Positions 30,149 to 41,207 of a stretch of 57,874 nt of DNA are shown piece by piece. The DNA comes from Adiantum capillus-veneris. Lineage: Eukaryota > Streptophyta > Polypodiopsida > Polypodiales > Pteridaceae. Every line of letters starts with the position of its first letter. The stretch's first letter is position 1. The DNA lies in contig JABFUD020000288.1 in NCBI GenBank assembly GCA_014529385.2, forward strand, positions 1-57,874, given 5' to 3'. The translations under genes and the position numbers were made by a program. A model generated the notes under the pieces. That model had not been told where the DNA came from. It did no database searches and saw only the letters and a program-made list of their open reading frames with translations.

Positions 30149-33100
30149 ATGGCGGCCTCGAAGTCACCGGCAAAGAGGAAAATAATGACCATCAAAGATT
30201 ATCTGGACGAAGTGGAACCCTTTGTCATTCCAGAAGGAACATTAAAGCCCACCAACACTTGGATACACGAAGATCTGTTAGAGTCAAATGAGCTAAAGAT
30301 CTACCAGGGAGTGTTCAAGGACAATGAAGGCAATGTCATAGAGCTACCAATGCTGCCAAGAGAGGTCAATGAGTTTGTACGAAGAAAAATGGCCGGCTAC
30401 TTGGAGAAAATTAACCTCCACAACTACTTCGAAGCAATACCGGCAGGGGTGGACATCAAAAGAGTATGGGAATTTGTAACAAGCATCAAAGAGGATGGAG
30501 TGGCCAAGGTAACAGATTTACAAGGCAGACCAGATATAGAGATCATAATCATGGAGCGGGTTGTAGCCCATGCACTAGACCTCTCCAATGAGGGGGATAG
30601 CGTCACAAAAAGAAGGGATGAAGTCAAAGTGTACAAAGAGAGAAAGGAAAATTAAACCTTTGAAGACATTGCCAACCCAAAGGTGGCAATTATGAGCCAG
30701 TTGTACAACCAGTACTTCCACATGTGCACTAAGAGGCCACAGAAGTACAAGATGCCGCTAGGTGCAATTGCCACAACGTTTACTTGGGCAATGACAAAAG
30801 GCACCCCAAAGATAATCAACTATGTGGCATACATACATGACAGCTTAGTAAAGATGGGCAACAAAAAGCCAACCTACATAGTGCCAGGAGAGCCAATCAC
30901 CAAAGTGGTTTATGGGGCACTACACGCTAAAGGAAGGTGGCCTGACCCCCCATCTCAGAATGAATGGCTGAGAGTAAAAGAAGACAAGGAAGATGAGCCG
31001 CAAAGGGCACCAAGGGTGGCTACGAGATTGAAGAGACGGCTGGAGCCAGTTGAAGAGGATCAACCCGAGAAGAAGAAAGGAAAGAACGAGTTTGCTCAAG
31101 TACCGGCCAAAGAAACCAGGTCTTAGAAAGCGGCAAGACTCGAGAGGCTGATGGAGAGTTTTCGAGAAGAAAGAGCCCTCAAGGGTGATTTAAACGAACT
31201 CTGGAAGCCATCTCTCGAGTCTATGTCCGGATCATCCAGAAGAGTGCAAAGAGACCGCTTTGAAGATTATATCAAGAATTTCGAGATTCTCGATGTTGCA
31301 GCGGAAAACATTCTCCATGTCCCTTTCACCGAGGAGGAAGTGGAGCAGATAAGGTAGACACTGCTAGATGAACAAGAAAGCCAAGAAAGAGAAAGAAAAA
31401 CAAAAGCAGACAGGGACTTAAAGGGAAAACTGGCATCTTTACCAGATAGCCCTAAACCCAACCCACAACCATCACCACCTCCTAGCAGCCCTGCACCAGA
31501 AGATAAGGAGGCTGAGGACAAACAAGATAAAAGGCAAGCTGAGAAGCAAGAGCAAAGGCAGGAACCTGAGCTAAAAGAAGAGGCCAAGCCTGAGTCTGAG
31601 CAAAAAGGATTAGATGAGGCCTACTACGCATTTCTGGACGTGCTAGCTACAGGCTATACAAAGGAAGAAGCCGCCACAGTCGCATTCGACTTGGCGAGGA
31701 CAGGGCATAAAGAACAAATGCAAGGCATCTGACTAGTGGAACTAAAAGAAATTGCTATCGACATGGTAGACCTGCACCCGCCCTCCAATGACTGGGACGT
31801 GGTGATGACAAAGCTAGCCGAATTGAGGGCACAATCTATGGCTTCAGAGAAAGAGATGATAACTCTCAAAGCCACCGAAGAAAAGACCAAAATGGAAAGG
31901 GATTCTCTGCAGGCACAAAGCCAAGGGCAAAAAGAGAGAGAAGCTAACCTCCAGGCCAGCTTGGCAACGGCTCTACAAAACTGCCAAGCAATGGAAGAAG
32001 CAAATGAGACAGCAGCAAAAAGAATACAAATAGCTGAAGAAGAGTGTCTGTAGCTCAGCAAGTCATTGCGAGATGCCGAAAGAGAAAGAAATAATCTGAC
32101 AGTGCAGCTGGTCGAAGAATCGAAAGAAGTAGAGGCCATGAGAAATGCTAAGGAAAAAGCAGAGATAGAACAAGAAGCAAGCCTAGATGAAGTCCTTGAG
32201 CTCAAGGACCAATTAACAGTCACAGATCAAACCATCCAGAGGCTCCAAGCATCACCTGCTAGAGTCAGAGCTACGAGCTTGACTCAAATCATTTCCGAGA
32301 GTCAACTATATGAAGAGCAAATGCAGGAACTTCAGAAGGAGCTGACTCTCGAGAAAAAGCAGAGGTTAATGATGGTTGAAGGTTCTATCGTAATGCAAAC
32401 AAGAATGGAGGAGGGCCAAAAAGCCCTGCAAGAAGAAGTGGAAAGCATAAAGAAAAAGCTCGAGGAGGCGGAAAGAGTAAACGCTGAACTTAATGACCTC
32501 CTCGTGAATATGGGCGGAGAAGCTGAAGCGAAAAATCAAACACTCCTCAGGAAAATTGAGGAGTTGACAGGACAGCAAGGAGGAGAGGCAGAAAGCTCAG
32601 GGCCAGCCACCAATGAGGGCATCGACCTCGACAATGTGGCAGATCCTGTGGACACACCCATGCAAGACGAAAGCATAGCAGAATCCTCTCAAGAGACACA
32701 GGATCTAACACAAGAAGAGGAGGGAAAATTGCGTAAGGCAATAGAGGAAGAGCTAAGAAAAAGCATGAAGGAAGCCTTGGAATGTGAGAAGAGGGTCTTC
32801 AAATCTATGACAATTCAGAAGATCGACGCCAGCAATCTCAGGCACGAATGGCTTCAACCCTCTCTCCCATATCCATTGCTGAAATATGAGGCAGCTACAA
32901 TAAATAAGCGGATCAGAGAAGAGCCAACCATACCTCTCTACAATGCAGACACCTCGAAGCCAGAAGGAGTTAAGCTTATAGTGGATTCTCAGCCAAAGTG
33001 GAGGAAGGCTTGGCTTACAAAGTACCCACAATACCTAATCCACCTAGTAGAGGCACCTAAAGATATCAGAGACAATCTCAGCTTCTGTCCCCTACCAAGG

Positions 33101-33583
33101 GTTAGGACATGGAAGGCACAGGAAATTTTGCAAAGAAGCCAACCCACTTGGCTGAATTACCCAAAGCTGCCGGGCGTGAAGGCAGGTGAGAGAATAATTG
33201 TCCAATACATGGTGAAAACCCTAACGGGCTCCATAAAGTTGTTCAATGGCTCACCTAACCTTACATGCATTATGATGAGAAAAATCTGTAGAACCATCTT
33301 AGCAGTGTTCGAGACCTTCAAGCCAGGCCACGTGACCGACAGCATATTCTTCTTCCAGGATACATACAGATGTGCTTATGATCTGACAGGTCAGCCTTCC
33401 AAGGAGGTGATACATGCGTTGTATCAAAGAATCATGTTTCTACCATCCTATCACCTCCAGGATTTTGAAGAAGCATTCTATACGGGGTTCTTCACCATGA
33501 ATACAGATATCTCTGGCCCAACAATGCTGAACCTACATGCCAGGTACGAATCACTGCTAAAGATGAGGGAAATGATAAGATGA
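30149..33583 (+). pseudogene. Element A ORF3: large coiled-coil protein, five premature stops
   Basis: One frame of 1,144 codons runs from ATG 30149 to TGA 33581-33583, broken by stops at 30653, 31124, 31355, 31730 and 32051. E has a sense codon at each site. Architecture by residue: globular domain 1-290 (TIKDYLDEVEPFVIPEGTL; NYFEAIPAGVDIKRVWEF; FHMCTKRPQKYKMPLGAIAT); basic and Pro/Glu-rich linker 290-530; long heptad-type coiled coil about 565-885; globular C-terminal domain 890-1144 (FCPLPRVRTWKAQEIL, TDSIFFFQDTYRCAYDLTGQ). No signal peptide, membrane segment or enzyme motif is visible, so it is not an envelope-type protein by appearance. The N-terminal region is reminiscent of the plant-transposon ORF family seen in Athila-type elements, a weak resemblance from memory. 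Confidence 0.85.
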
Positions 33584-33619
33584 AGCAGTTGATCAAGGCC
33601 ATGTCGGGGACGACATGAG

Positions 33620-33634
33620 CAAGGAGGGGGGGAG
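33620..33634 (+). other. Polypurine tract of element A
   Basis: CAAGGAGGGGGGGAG directly precedes the 3' LTR. Confidence 0.9.
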
Positions 33635-33921
33635 TGTTAGAAGCTGGACACACCCCACGGCATCTAACTACTAGGAGGACTATTATTTTTTGTAATTATT
33701 CATTCATTGAGGAAAACCTGATTTTTCACCTTGTAATTATTGGGACTTACAGAAGTTTCCAGATTGTATCCCAGTTTTGATAGTTAGATTGAGTAAATGG
33801 TTGATTTTGGAACTTTAGGGTTTGAGGAATTGTAAGGTATATATACCACTTTTTGACCTTAATGAAAAACCTTTTGTCATTTTAAACAAGTTTGAAGTCT
33901 GTGAGTGAGCGTACTGTGTAC

Positions 33922-33965
<44 letters not shown>

Positions 33966-34596
33966 GCTTCATCTTGACGCTACGTGTGCTCCAGAGGTCG
34001 GAATTGAGTGCGGAGAAGTGCAGCGTGTTGCCCCCGACTAGAGCTACGCGCCGATACCAACATTGCGCGCGTACGGTCCGGCTTTGTGAGCTCCTTCTAC
34101 GAGCTTCATCGGTTGTTTGGGTTAGCATACGTTGTCCGATTTTGCATTGCATCATATCCACGCGTTCACATTGAGTAGGACTACACATTAGGCACTTTAG
34201 ATTTTGGAAATGAAGACCTGCAGATTTCGGTCAGATATCCTACGTGTTTCTGCACCAGGTGTTTTGGGTCGGGATTTTGGTTCATAAACCTTAGGGAGAG
34301 AGACCTATTCGTATTAGTAGGGTCTCCTTCAAGTTCTATGGTGTTTTGAGATTATTTGATGGGTGTTCGGCTCTAGGAAGCGTTGTAGGAAGTTTCCTCT
34401 TTTGCACTCTTGAAGGCTGTGACTTAGACAATTGGTAGAGACCTCTGTAGGACTTAGTTAGGAGTCGGTCGAGTGTAGGTTGACACCTTATGCTTGCTTC
34501 CACGCGCTTGCGGGTCGAGCTTCATCCTTAGCTGACATTACATGTTAGGTGAGTTCTCGCTGTGCTGACGTCTGTCGCGGCGTATCCGTCCCAACA
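33635..34596 (+). repeat. 3' LTR of element A
   Basis: 962 bp matching 2703-3642. The (GA)n tract (33922-33961) is longer than in the 5' LTR. The TATA box is at 33839-33846 and the palindrome half-site (GATATCCTACGTG) at 34234. Confidence 0.95.
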
Positions 34597-34601
34597 GGTT
34601 C
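34597..34601. other. Right target-site duplication of element A (GGTTC)
   Basis: This matches 2698-2702 and closes element A. Confidence 0.9.
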
Positions 34602-35711
34602 TTAGTTCGGGGACCCCTTATCTCTTTAGGAACCCACTTCTTTGGGTCCTCGCCTGCAACTTGCGGCTCCATAGTAAGTGTGTTTCTCTCTTTCAAATCT
34701 TGCCTTCTTCTGCTAAGGTTTCTCTTAGTGTGCAACCATTGCTTTTTTCTTCATCTCTTCTATCATGGCTCGCGTTTACTCATTGTCTGAGCTTTTGCTG
34801 TTATGTGCTTCATGAGAGCTTTCTGCTGACTCTTCATCAGATTTGTAAACTCTCTTTGTCGAGCGGGTAGTTCTTCGAGATGGCTGTGCAGACACAATCC
34901 ATGTGTTCTCATCTGGGGCAGGCAAAAAATTGTCTGCCATGCCAATAGCATGGTACACTATTCTTGTTAATACTTCAAGTGCACCCAGATACGTGATCTT
35001 ACCCTCTTTCTTGGTGCCCTTCAGTGTTGATAGCACGTGATCAATCAGTTGCCTGGTTGTCGACTTCAACCCTTGTGTGAATGTAGTTGCAACTGCATGG
35101 TTAGGTGTTGTGCACCTTGGCGATCTCTTTGCTAGAAAATGGAAGTGCTGATGATAAAGACATGCTCGTTCTTCCACTTGCTTTTGAATGAGGTCAGCAA
35201 AGGTTGCCACAACAGTCTCCTTGGTGAAGGTGCATGTTGTCTTTCTGTCTCGTGCCCTCATTGTCATCCCCTCTGTTGGCAACTTCAAAGCCTTGGCCAC
35301 AATTTCCTTTGTGATCACTAATTTGACTTTCTACCCTTGTTGGTCCGTAATTTGGGTTGATCCATCTTCCTTAATTGTAGACAAGAGCTCATAGGCTTTC
35401 TGGAAGTCTACGCCACATGGTTCCTGGTCATACCAATCCCTAAGGCCGAGCCTTCTATTGGCCTCCTTTGTGTCAGGCTTTGCCGCGACATCATAGATCT
35501 CTTTAGGTAACAGTTGTAGCTCTACCTGTTGTCTTTCTTCACTTTTGAACCTGCCTGTGAAAATTGTGGTGTTGTTTTCTTCAAGCTTTTCACTGGACAG
35601 ATATGTTGCTTTGGCCGTCTTTACTAAACTAGGGTCCAGTTGGTATGGTGGCAGCTCTTGCACTTTCTCTTTTTGAGAGACCCTCTTCTTGGCCTTCTCC
35701 ATAGCTTGCAT
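34602..35711 (-). pseudogene. Element D ORF3, N-terminal third
   Basis: Minus-strand frames 35331-35711 and 34776-35318 match the A/E ORF3 N-terminus. PCGVDFQKAYELLSTIKEDG aligns with AGVDIKRVWEFVTSIKEDG, and TYLGALEVLTRIVYHA aligns with the region near PTYIVPGEPITKVVYGA. The probable start is at 35711 (MQAMEKAKKRVSQKEKVQEL). A stop at 35331 and a frame change near 34776 break it. The frame then runs into the A insertion and continues at 2702. Amino-acid identity to A is low by eye, yet the architecture is kept. Confidence 0.75.
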
Positions 35712-35900
35712 TACTCTTGTTAAGTGAATAGAGTGCTAAAGTAAGAAAATTTTTGCAATTTCCGCTCTAAAATGCCCTTCGGTCTGAATTGCTGACAAAT
35801 TGAGTCCAATTTGCTTCAAATTAATTTTTGAATATACATAGATGCATAAAAACATGTAAAGATCAAAATCATAAAGTCCAAGCAAAAAATTGCAACAAAA

Positions 35901-36493
35901 GTAAATAATCACGATTCTTTACAGCTAAGGAATTTTTTCAACTTTTTGCATTTTTGGCATCATAGGCTTGAAATATATAGCATTTAGATACTCAGAGTGA
36001 AGTGTGGGCTCATTTGAGTGCACAGGGTGAAAATGGTGTCAGACTTAGGCTTTCCGTCTTTGAAAAAGCATATATAAAGGGATTTTGAGATTTTGAGCTC
36101 CAAATTTTTTCAAACTTGGTTAGTGGGCTTGGGACATCATGTGCTTTGGTCCCATGAAGTCAAAGTTGCAATTTCCCCCCCATCTTGGCAAAGAAGTAAA
36201 TAATCGCGATTATTAACTTTTTCATCAAAATGAACATTTTTTGGTGCAAATTGGTTCTAGGCATAATGTAGACTCTGTGTATGAGATATAAGGTGATTTG
36301 GATTAAAAAATGTGACAGATAACTCAAAATTTGCATTGGAAGGACTTCTTTGCGTTTTATTGACAGTTTTTCTTGATCAATTTGGCTCATACTTGAAATG
36401 TAGCATGTAATAGGTGTGTACAAGTGATAGATGAGGTGAAGGTACCATTTACAAGCCAAAAATTTACAAAAGTAAATAATCCCAATTATTTAC
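35901..36493. repeat. Palindrome array 2 of D (before ORF3)
   Basis: Three copies of a 22-bp palindrome with arm GTAAATAAT lie at 35901-35922 (centre CACG), 36196-36217 (centre CGCG) and 36472-36493 (centre CCCA), with one or two arm changes. Starts are 295 and 276 bp apart. Position relative to ORF3 matches A array 2, but the arm sequence is entirely different. Confidence 0.88.
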
Positions 36494-37912
36494 AGCAGTC
36501 AACTTTTCTCGCTAAACTTGACAAATTTTGACCTAAGCATATTCAATACACCTAAAACAAGTCCTAAATTGAATTTGGTAAAGTTTTGTCTTGTCAGCAT
36601 CACTTCGTGCTTTGTCGACTCCGAATTCACTAATTTTTGTGACTACATGGCTTGTGGAGTTAGTTAGTCACTTTTGAGGCTATGGACTTGTCGGCTACAT
36701 AGTCCTGAAGCAACCCATCTAGTTTTGGCCCATTTAGAGTCAGTTTTACTTCGTATGTCAAATTTGACGCTTTATAGCCTTCGAGCTATTTCGTGCTTTT
36801 TGAGAGGTTTCCTTGATTTTTTTAATGAAACCAACCATATACATTGTGTATAGACCCAGTCTACAATCTGTCTGTGGAGTCAGAACCCAATTGTGGCATC
36901 TGTCAAAAACCTAGCTTTTCTACTTGGGACCCCCCTCGACCCTTGTCGAATGGTCATCTGGTGATATAGAAGTGTTCTATTATATGGAGGCATGATACAA
37001 TCCAAGTCTCATCCGATTTGGTTGAGCTGACAGTCCGCTATGGTCAATTTTTGGTCGTAGGACTTCATGCACTGCTCGGTTTCTAGGGTTTTTTCCTTGG
37101 GCTTAGACTAGCTACCAGCCATACAGAATGGATCATTAATAAGTATAGAGCTTACCCCTCATGTCTCATGTGAGATGGCATTGTAAACGGGAGATTGTGG
37201 ACTCGAGAAATCGCGCACGAAGAAGGTCAAAAAGCTCTCTCTCCAAGGGCAACAAGTGGAAATGAGGTGATTCTAGACTACCATGGATATCTATAGTCGG
37301 ACTTCTCAAACCAATTTTCCCCAGATTCTCCTGTTAGTCCTACTAGGTCGTGAAATATATGTTAGACTCAAAAATTTCCTCAATTGGATTCCTGTAGCTC
37401 ATTCTACAAGAATTCTGCAAAAGTAGGCCTTGACCGCCTAATTTAGGCTTCCCGCTTACATCTGTCCATTTGATTGTAATTTTTTGTGCATGTCTACCTT
37501 GTCCTTTTGATCATCAGTGTATCTTCAGTTTTTCCATCGAGCTCTTTAGCTTTTTCCTTTTTTTAAAAGACTTGTTTATAAAAAATAAAAGAAAATAACA
37601 AAATGCGCTAAAAAAGCAAAGCGAAAATCCAATAATTACAAAAATCTATTGAAAAACACAGATTTATTGTTTTTTGTTGGATTTCTCCATTTTTAAGTCC
37701 CAATATCAAGAAAAATGTTTTAAAAAAACCAAAAAAGGTTTTTCTTTAATGATTTTCTCATAGTATATACACTATTTACACTCATCAGGGAGATGTTATC
37801 AGTTAAATATCCCTTGTTGATAATTTGTAAGGGAATTATTAGGTAATTTTGCAAAAAATCACACATTCACATTAAACGTTTTCCTCCCTCTTCAAACATT
37901 GCCCTTAATTAC
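36494..37912 (-). other. Spacer of D between pol and ORF3
   Basis: About 1.4 kb, AT-rich, no credible coding frame. A TATA-like GTATATAC lies at 37763-37770, and the equivalent of the internal polypurine tract at about 37920-37936. Short pieces such as CTAGGGTTTTTTCC (37082-37095) correspond, in the sense direction, to the A spacer. Confidence 0.6.
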
Positions 37913-38617
37913 TTAGTTCCCTTCCACCCCTCCTAGATGGCGTACGTCGGAACGACTGTGTGCATGGGTTGAACAATTGTGTCTATGCTTAGCCTTGATT
38001 GGCCCTACCATGCTTTGAAGATCCATGCAGTTAAAACTATTATGTTGTGCAAGAGTTGGGTCTTGAGTAATTAACTCAAGGATGTCTGATGTTATGGTTT
38101 TCTTTTGTTGTCTTCCAAAGAGAAAATCTTGTAGCTTGTGTGCTCTTTTCTTGATTGTACCATCAAGATGCTTTGGCACGCTAATTTTTTGAGTTGTTGG
38201 TATCAATAATGATGGTTGTCGAGATTTTACCCGCCATTGGTATCTTGGTTTGTCTTGGTCAGAATGTTGTGGTTGAGTCTTTTAAGACTTAACTCTCCAT
38301 TGCTTGATTGGTTTTACGGTTTGCGGAGAAGATAAGTGCTCCTTTTTCTTCCAAATCCATTTCATGCTAGGTTCCGTGTGTTTGAAGATGCTCCTCTTTG
38401 TGTTTTGAACCTTGGAACCGTCTTTGGTACTGTAGATGATGTTTTGGGCACCTAGATTTGAATCGGCTTGTCCTTAAACTATGCTTTTGGTCCAAATTTT
38501 CTTGACTCCTTGCATGTTACTTGGAGCATTTTCTTGGTTATAGGATGGAGAAGATTGATTGCTTTGTGGTTTGCTCTGTTGGTAGCCTCCTTTCCATTCC
38601 TCTTTGCTTGGTGCAAT
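37913..38617 (-). pseudogene. Element D pol tail, low complexity
   Basis: Minus-strand frames with Lys/Gln/Ser-rich sequence follow the protease-like domain. The 97-residue frame 37913-38206 contains KHLDGTIKKRAHKLQDFLFG, corresponding to the end of the A tail. Several stops and frameshifts. Confidence 0.45.
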
Positions 38618-39013
38618 TCAAACAATGAGTCGTCCGCCTTTAGGTGATAGCTTGAGCTGATTGGTATCCCAATCTGGTACTGCCTTGTATGTTTGCATCC
38701 ATGAGATTCCAAGAATCATTGTTTCATTCATGTGTTCATCTAGTAAGCATACAAATTGATGAGGGCATGAACATCCATGTACTATCACATTTAAGTTGAC
38801 TACTCCCAATGTTGGTGTTGGGTTCTTGTTGCATCCTTTAATAGTCGTTATTTCTGTTGCTCTCAAAGACTGACTTGTCGCTTTCTTGTACGTGGAATAA
38901 CTGACTGCATTTACTCGAGCTCCTATGTCAGCCAATGCATTTGTGCTATGATTTTTCAAGTGTACTTTGATGCGAAGGTCTATTCTATCTAACCATTCAT
39001 CATCTGTTGACAC
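38618..39013 (-). pseudogene. Second retropepsin-like domain of D (DIG motif)
   Basis: A 131-residue minus-strand frame with ALADIGARVNAVSYSTYKK, GVVNLNVIVHG and MILGISWMQTYKAV. These are the first Asp strand, the central strand and the Ile-Leu-Gly flap-side strand of a retropepsin, in the right order and spacing. It lies downstream of RT/RNase H, not before RT, where D already has another protease (41208-41700). Ile replaces the usual Ser or Thr after the Asp. In D it is fused by a deletion to the RNase H. Confidence 0.72.
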
Positions 39014-39029
39014 TGCATCTTTCTGTAAC

Positions 39030-40503
39030 TATTCTTCCTGTGTTGCATGGCTTGTTGACTAGGTACAATAAGGCTTGGTGGTCCACAAAGAACACAAATT
39101 TGTTAGCTAATAGTTAATGTCTATACTTTTTCATGACGTAGATCATTCCTAATCCTTCTCTTTCGGTGGTTGTGTAGTTTTTCTCTGCCACATTCAGATG
39201 TCTACTAGCATAAGAAATAGAAAAATCAAATTTTCCGTCTCTTGGTTGAGCTAGCATACACCCGATGGAAAAATTGGAAGCATCTACATGTATGTGGAAT
39301 ATCTTATTCCAATCTAGTGCTTTCAATATTGGAGCTGAGGTGAGAGTTTGCTAAAGCTTCATGAAGAATTGTTCACACTCATCAGTCCATTCAAAGTGTG
39401 TAATCAAGCTATACATGGGTTTTTCAATTATAATGTACATGTAATGAACCTTCTGTAATATCCACAATGTCCCATGAAGGCTTGAACCCCTTTTCCTATT
39501 GTCGATTTAGGCAAATCAGCAATAACATGAATTTTATCCAAATCAGTAGCTATGCCATTTTTAAACACTATATGTCCAAAAACTTTTCCTTGTCTACCCA
39601 GAAATGTGCACTTTTCAGGATTTAAGAAAATCCTATAAAGTCTACATTTTTTGAATACCTTTTTGAGGATCTCAAAATGATCAGCCAGGATTGATGAATG
39701 TACACATAGATCATCCATATATATTTCCAAGAAATTCCTAAGATATTCTTTAAAAGCATGGCTCATCAATCTTTGAAAGGTGGCAGGAGCATTAGTTAAC
39801 CCAAAAGGCATAACCAGATAGGCAAGAATACCCCATTCAATTGCAAAGGCAGTTTTATGTTGATCTTTGGGATCAACCAGAAGTTAATTGTATCTCGAAA
39901 AGCCATCTAAAAAGCTGTAATCTTCTTTTCCTACAACCCGTTCTAAAACATGCTCAATGATTGGAAGAGCAAAGTTGTCTCTAATGGTAGCTGCACTCTT
40001 AATTTTCCATTTTTCTTGGGTACTACCACAATTGGAGATACCCAATCTATGTGTTCAATTTCATAAATGAATTCGGCTTCCTTTAGCTTTTCAACCTCTT
40101 CTTTGATTTTTCTGACAAATGTCTCATTATATGTGTATAGCCTTTGTCTGCTTGGTTTAGCATCATCTCTCATCGGTATGGTATGTTGACAAATTTTGGA
40201 TCAACACCCTTGAGATCCTTATAAGACCAAGAAAAGATATCTCGATATTCTTTTAGTAAGCTTAACAAAAGCTCTTCTTCTTCTTCTATCAGGTTGTTTG
40301 CAATGTAGGAAGGTCTAGGCTCTTCTCTTGGTGTCGGCCAGATCTATCTTTTTTGCGTTTTCACGTCCCTCGTAGGACTCGCCCTGTTTTTGTAGTTCTC
40401 TTATAGGTTGTTTACCTATGATTTTTCGGTCTTGGAGAATATATTTCTTGTAATGGGATGGAACACTCATCACATCTTTAACTTCCTCCTCAGTGGTTTT
40501 CAT
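39030..40503 (-). pseudogene. Element D reverse transcriptase and truncated RNase H
   Basis: Minus strand, in order: VPSHYKKYILQDRKIIGKQP (40315-40503), DAKPSRQRLYTYNETFV and WVSPIVVVPKKNGKLRV (39943-40173), then VMPFGLTNAPATFQRLM and EIYMDDLCVHS (39428-39811). RNase H pieces follow, HIHVDASNFSIGCMLAQPRD and YASRHLNVAEKNYTTTERE (39114-39326). A small deletion near 39960 removes RT residues after GKLRV, and frameshifts lie near 39430 and 39330. At about 39030 the RNase H ends after LVNKPCNTGR and the sequence jumps to the second protease-like domain, so integrase is absent. Confidence 0.85.
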
Positions 40504-40724
40504 TTTAGTTGTATATATCTTCTTTACAGCTTTTTCAACTCTTGATATTTCTTTTTTCGTTCAACTCGTGTCATGGTCGAGTTCTTGTCCTGGGGTTTCG
40601 ATTTTACTTGAGTTTCCTTTCTCGTTTTTCTCGATGTTTTTGATATTTCTGGATTTTTGTTTAAAGGATATCTACCAGTGATTTTGTCATTGATGCAGTC
40701 ATGTGCATCTATCTGCATCGGAAA

Positions 40725-41027
40725 CTATGTTCTACTATAAACTGACGGCATAGGTCTAGCTTTCAATTTTCTCGTGTCTCTTTTTCTTCTATACCATTTG
40801 TGTCTTCTTGGTTTCTGGTTTGTAAAGTCAAAAAACTTTTCCTCCTCTCCTTTCATTAGTAGTTTAGCTCTCACATGTTCTTTTTCTGACCCCGAATCAT
40901 CTGAGGTAGGTGAATGTTTTATTAATTCATCTATTGCATCATAGTAGAGGTCTGAAAAGACTTGTTGAGCTTTCATCAAGTGCTTGGATTCTTGAATTTT
41001 GTCTTCAATGTGAAGGGTTGAAATCAT
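40725..41027 (-). pseudogene. Element D pol linker between protease 1 and RT
   Basis: A 100-residue minus-strand frame with FFDFTNQKPRRHKWYRRKRD, corresponding to the linker of A at 22290-22646. Acidic before, basic after. Role unknown. Confidence 0.6.
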
Positions 41028-41207
41028 TTATATGGGAATTATGCCATAGCCATCCTCATTGCAAAATTGAGTAGGCATAGACATATTTACACATACATCC
41101 ATTGTTGCTAAAATTTGAGTCCACTCAAATGGCTTAAACAAATGCTCTAGAAAGGGTTCAAGTACATAGTTTTTGTCTGTGCAATCCCTTTCTTAAATAC
41201 ATTCTTA

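Larger units (their letters stand above)
2703..34596 (+). mobile_element. Element A: giant Ty3/gypsy LTR retrotransposon with nested B and Cop
   Basis: The boundaries are set by 5' LTR 2703-3642, 3' LTR 33635-34596 and the GGTTC target duplication. Removing B and its target copy leaves about 19.5 kb, in the size class of giant plant elements such as Ogre. Order: LTR, PBS, palindrome leader, gag, protease 1, [B insertion], RT, RNase H, integrase, protease-like domain 2, spacer with palindrome array, ORF3, PPT, LTR. The RT-before-integrase order assigns it to Ty3/gypsy. RT sequence such as FAWSYKDLKGV and the tRNA-Asp-like PBS suggest the plant Athila/Tat side of the family, but that lineage is inference. 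Coding regions carry numerous stops and frameshifts, so A is not autonomous. Confidence 0.9.

Noticed and set aside
30149-33583. ORF3 as an envelope gene, by analogy with Athila-type elements
   Set aside because: No signal peptide, membrane segment or fusion-like region is visible. The protein is dominated by a soluble coiled coil.
33905-34174. Plus-strand frame starting in the GA tract of the A 3' LTR
   Set aside because: The Arg/Glu repeat is simply the translation of (GA)n, and the frame is not kept in the 5' LTR or in E.
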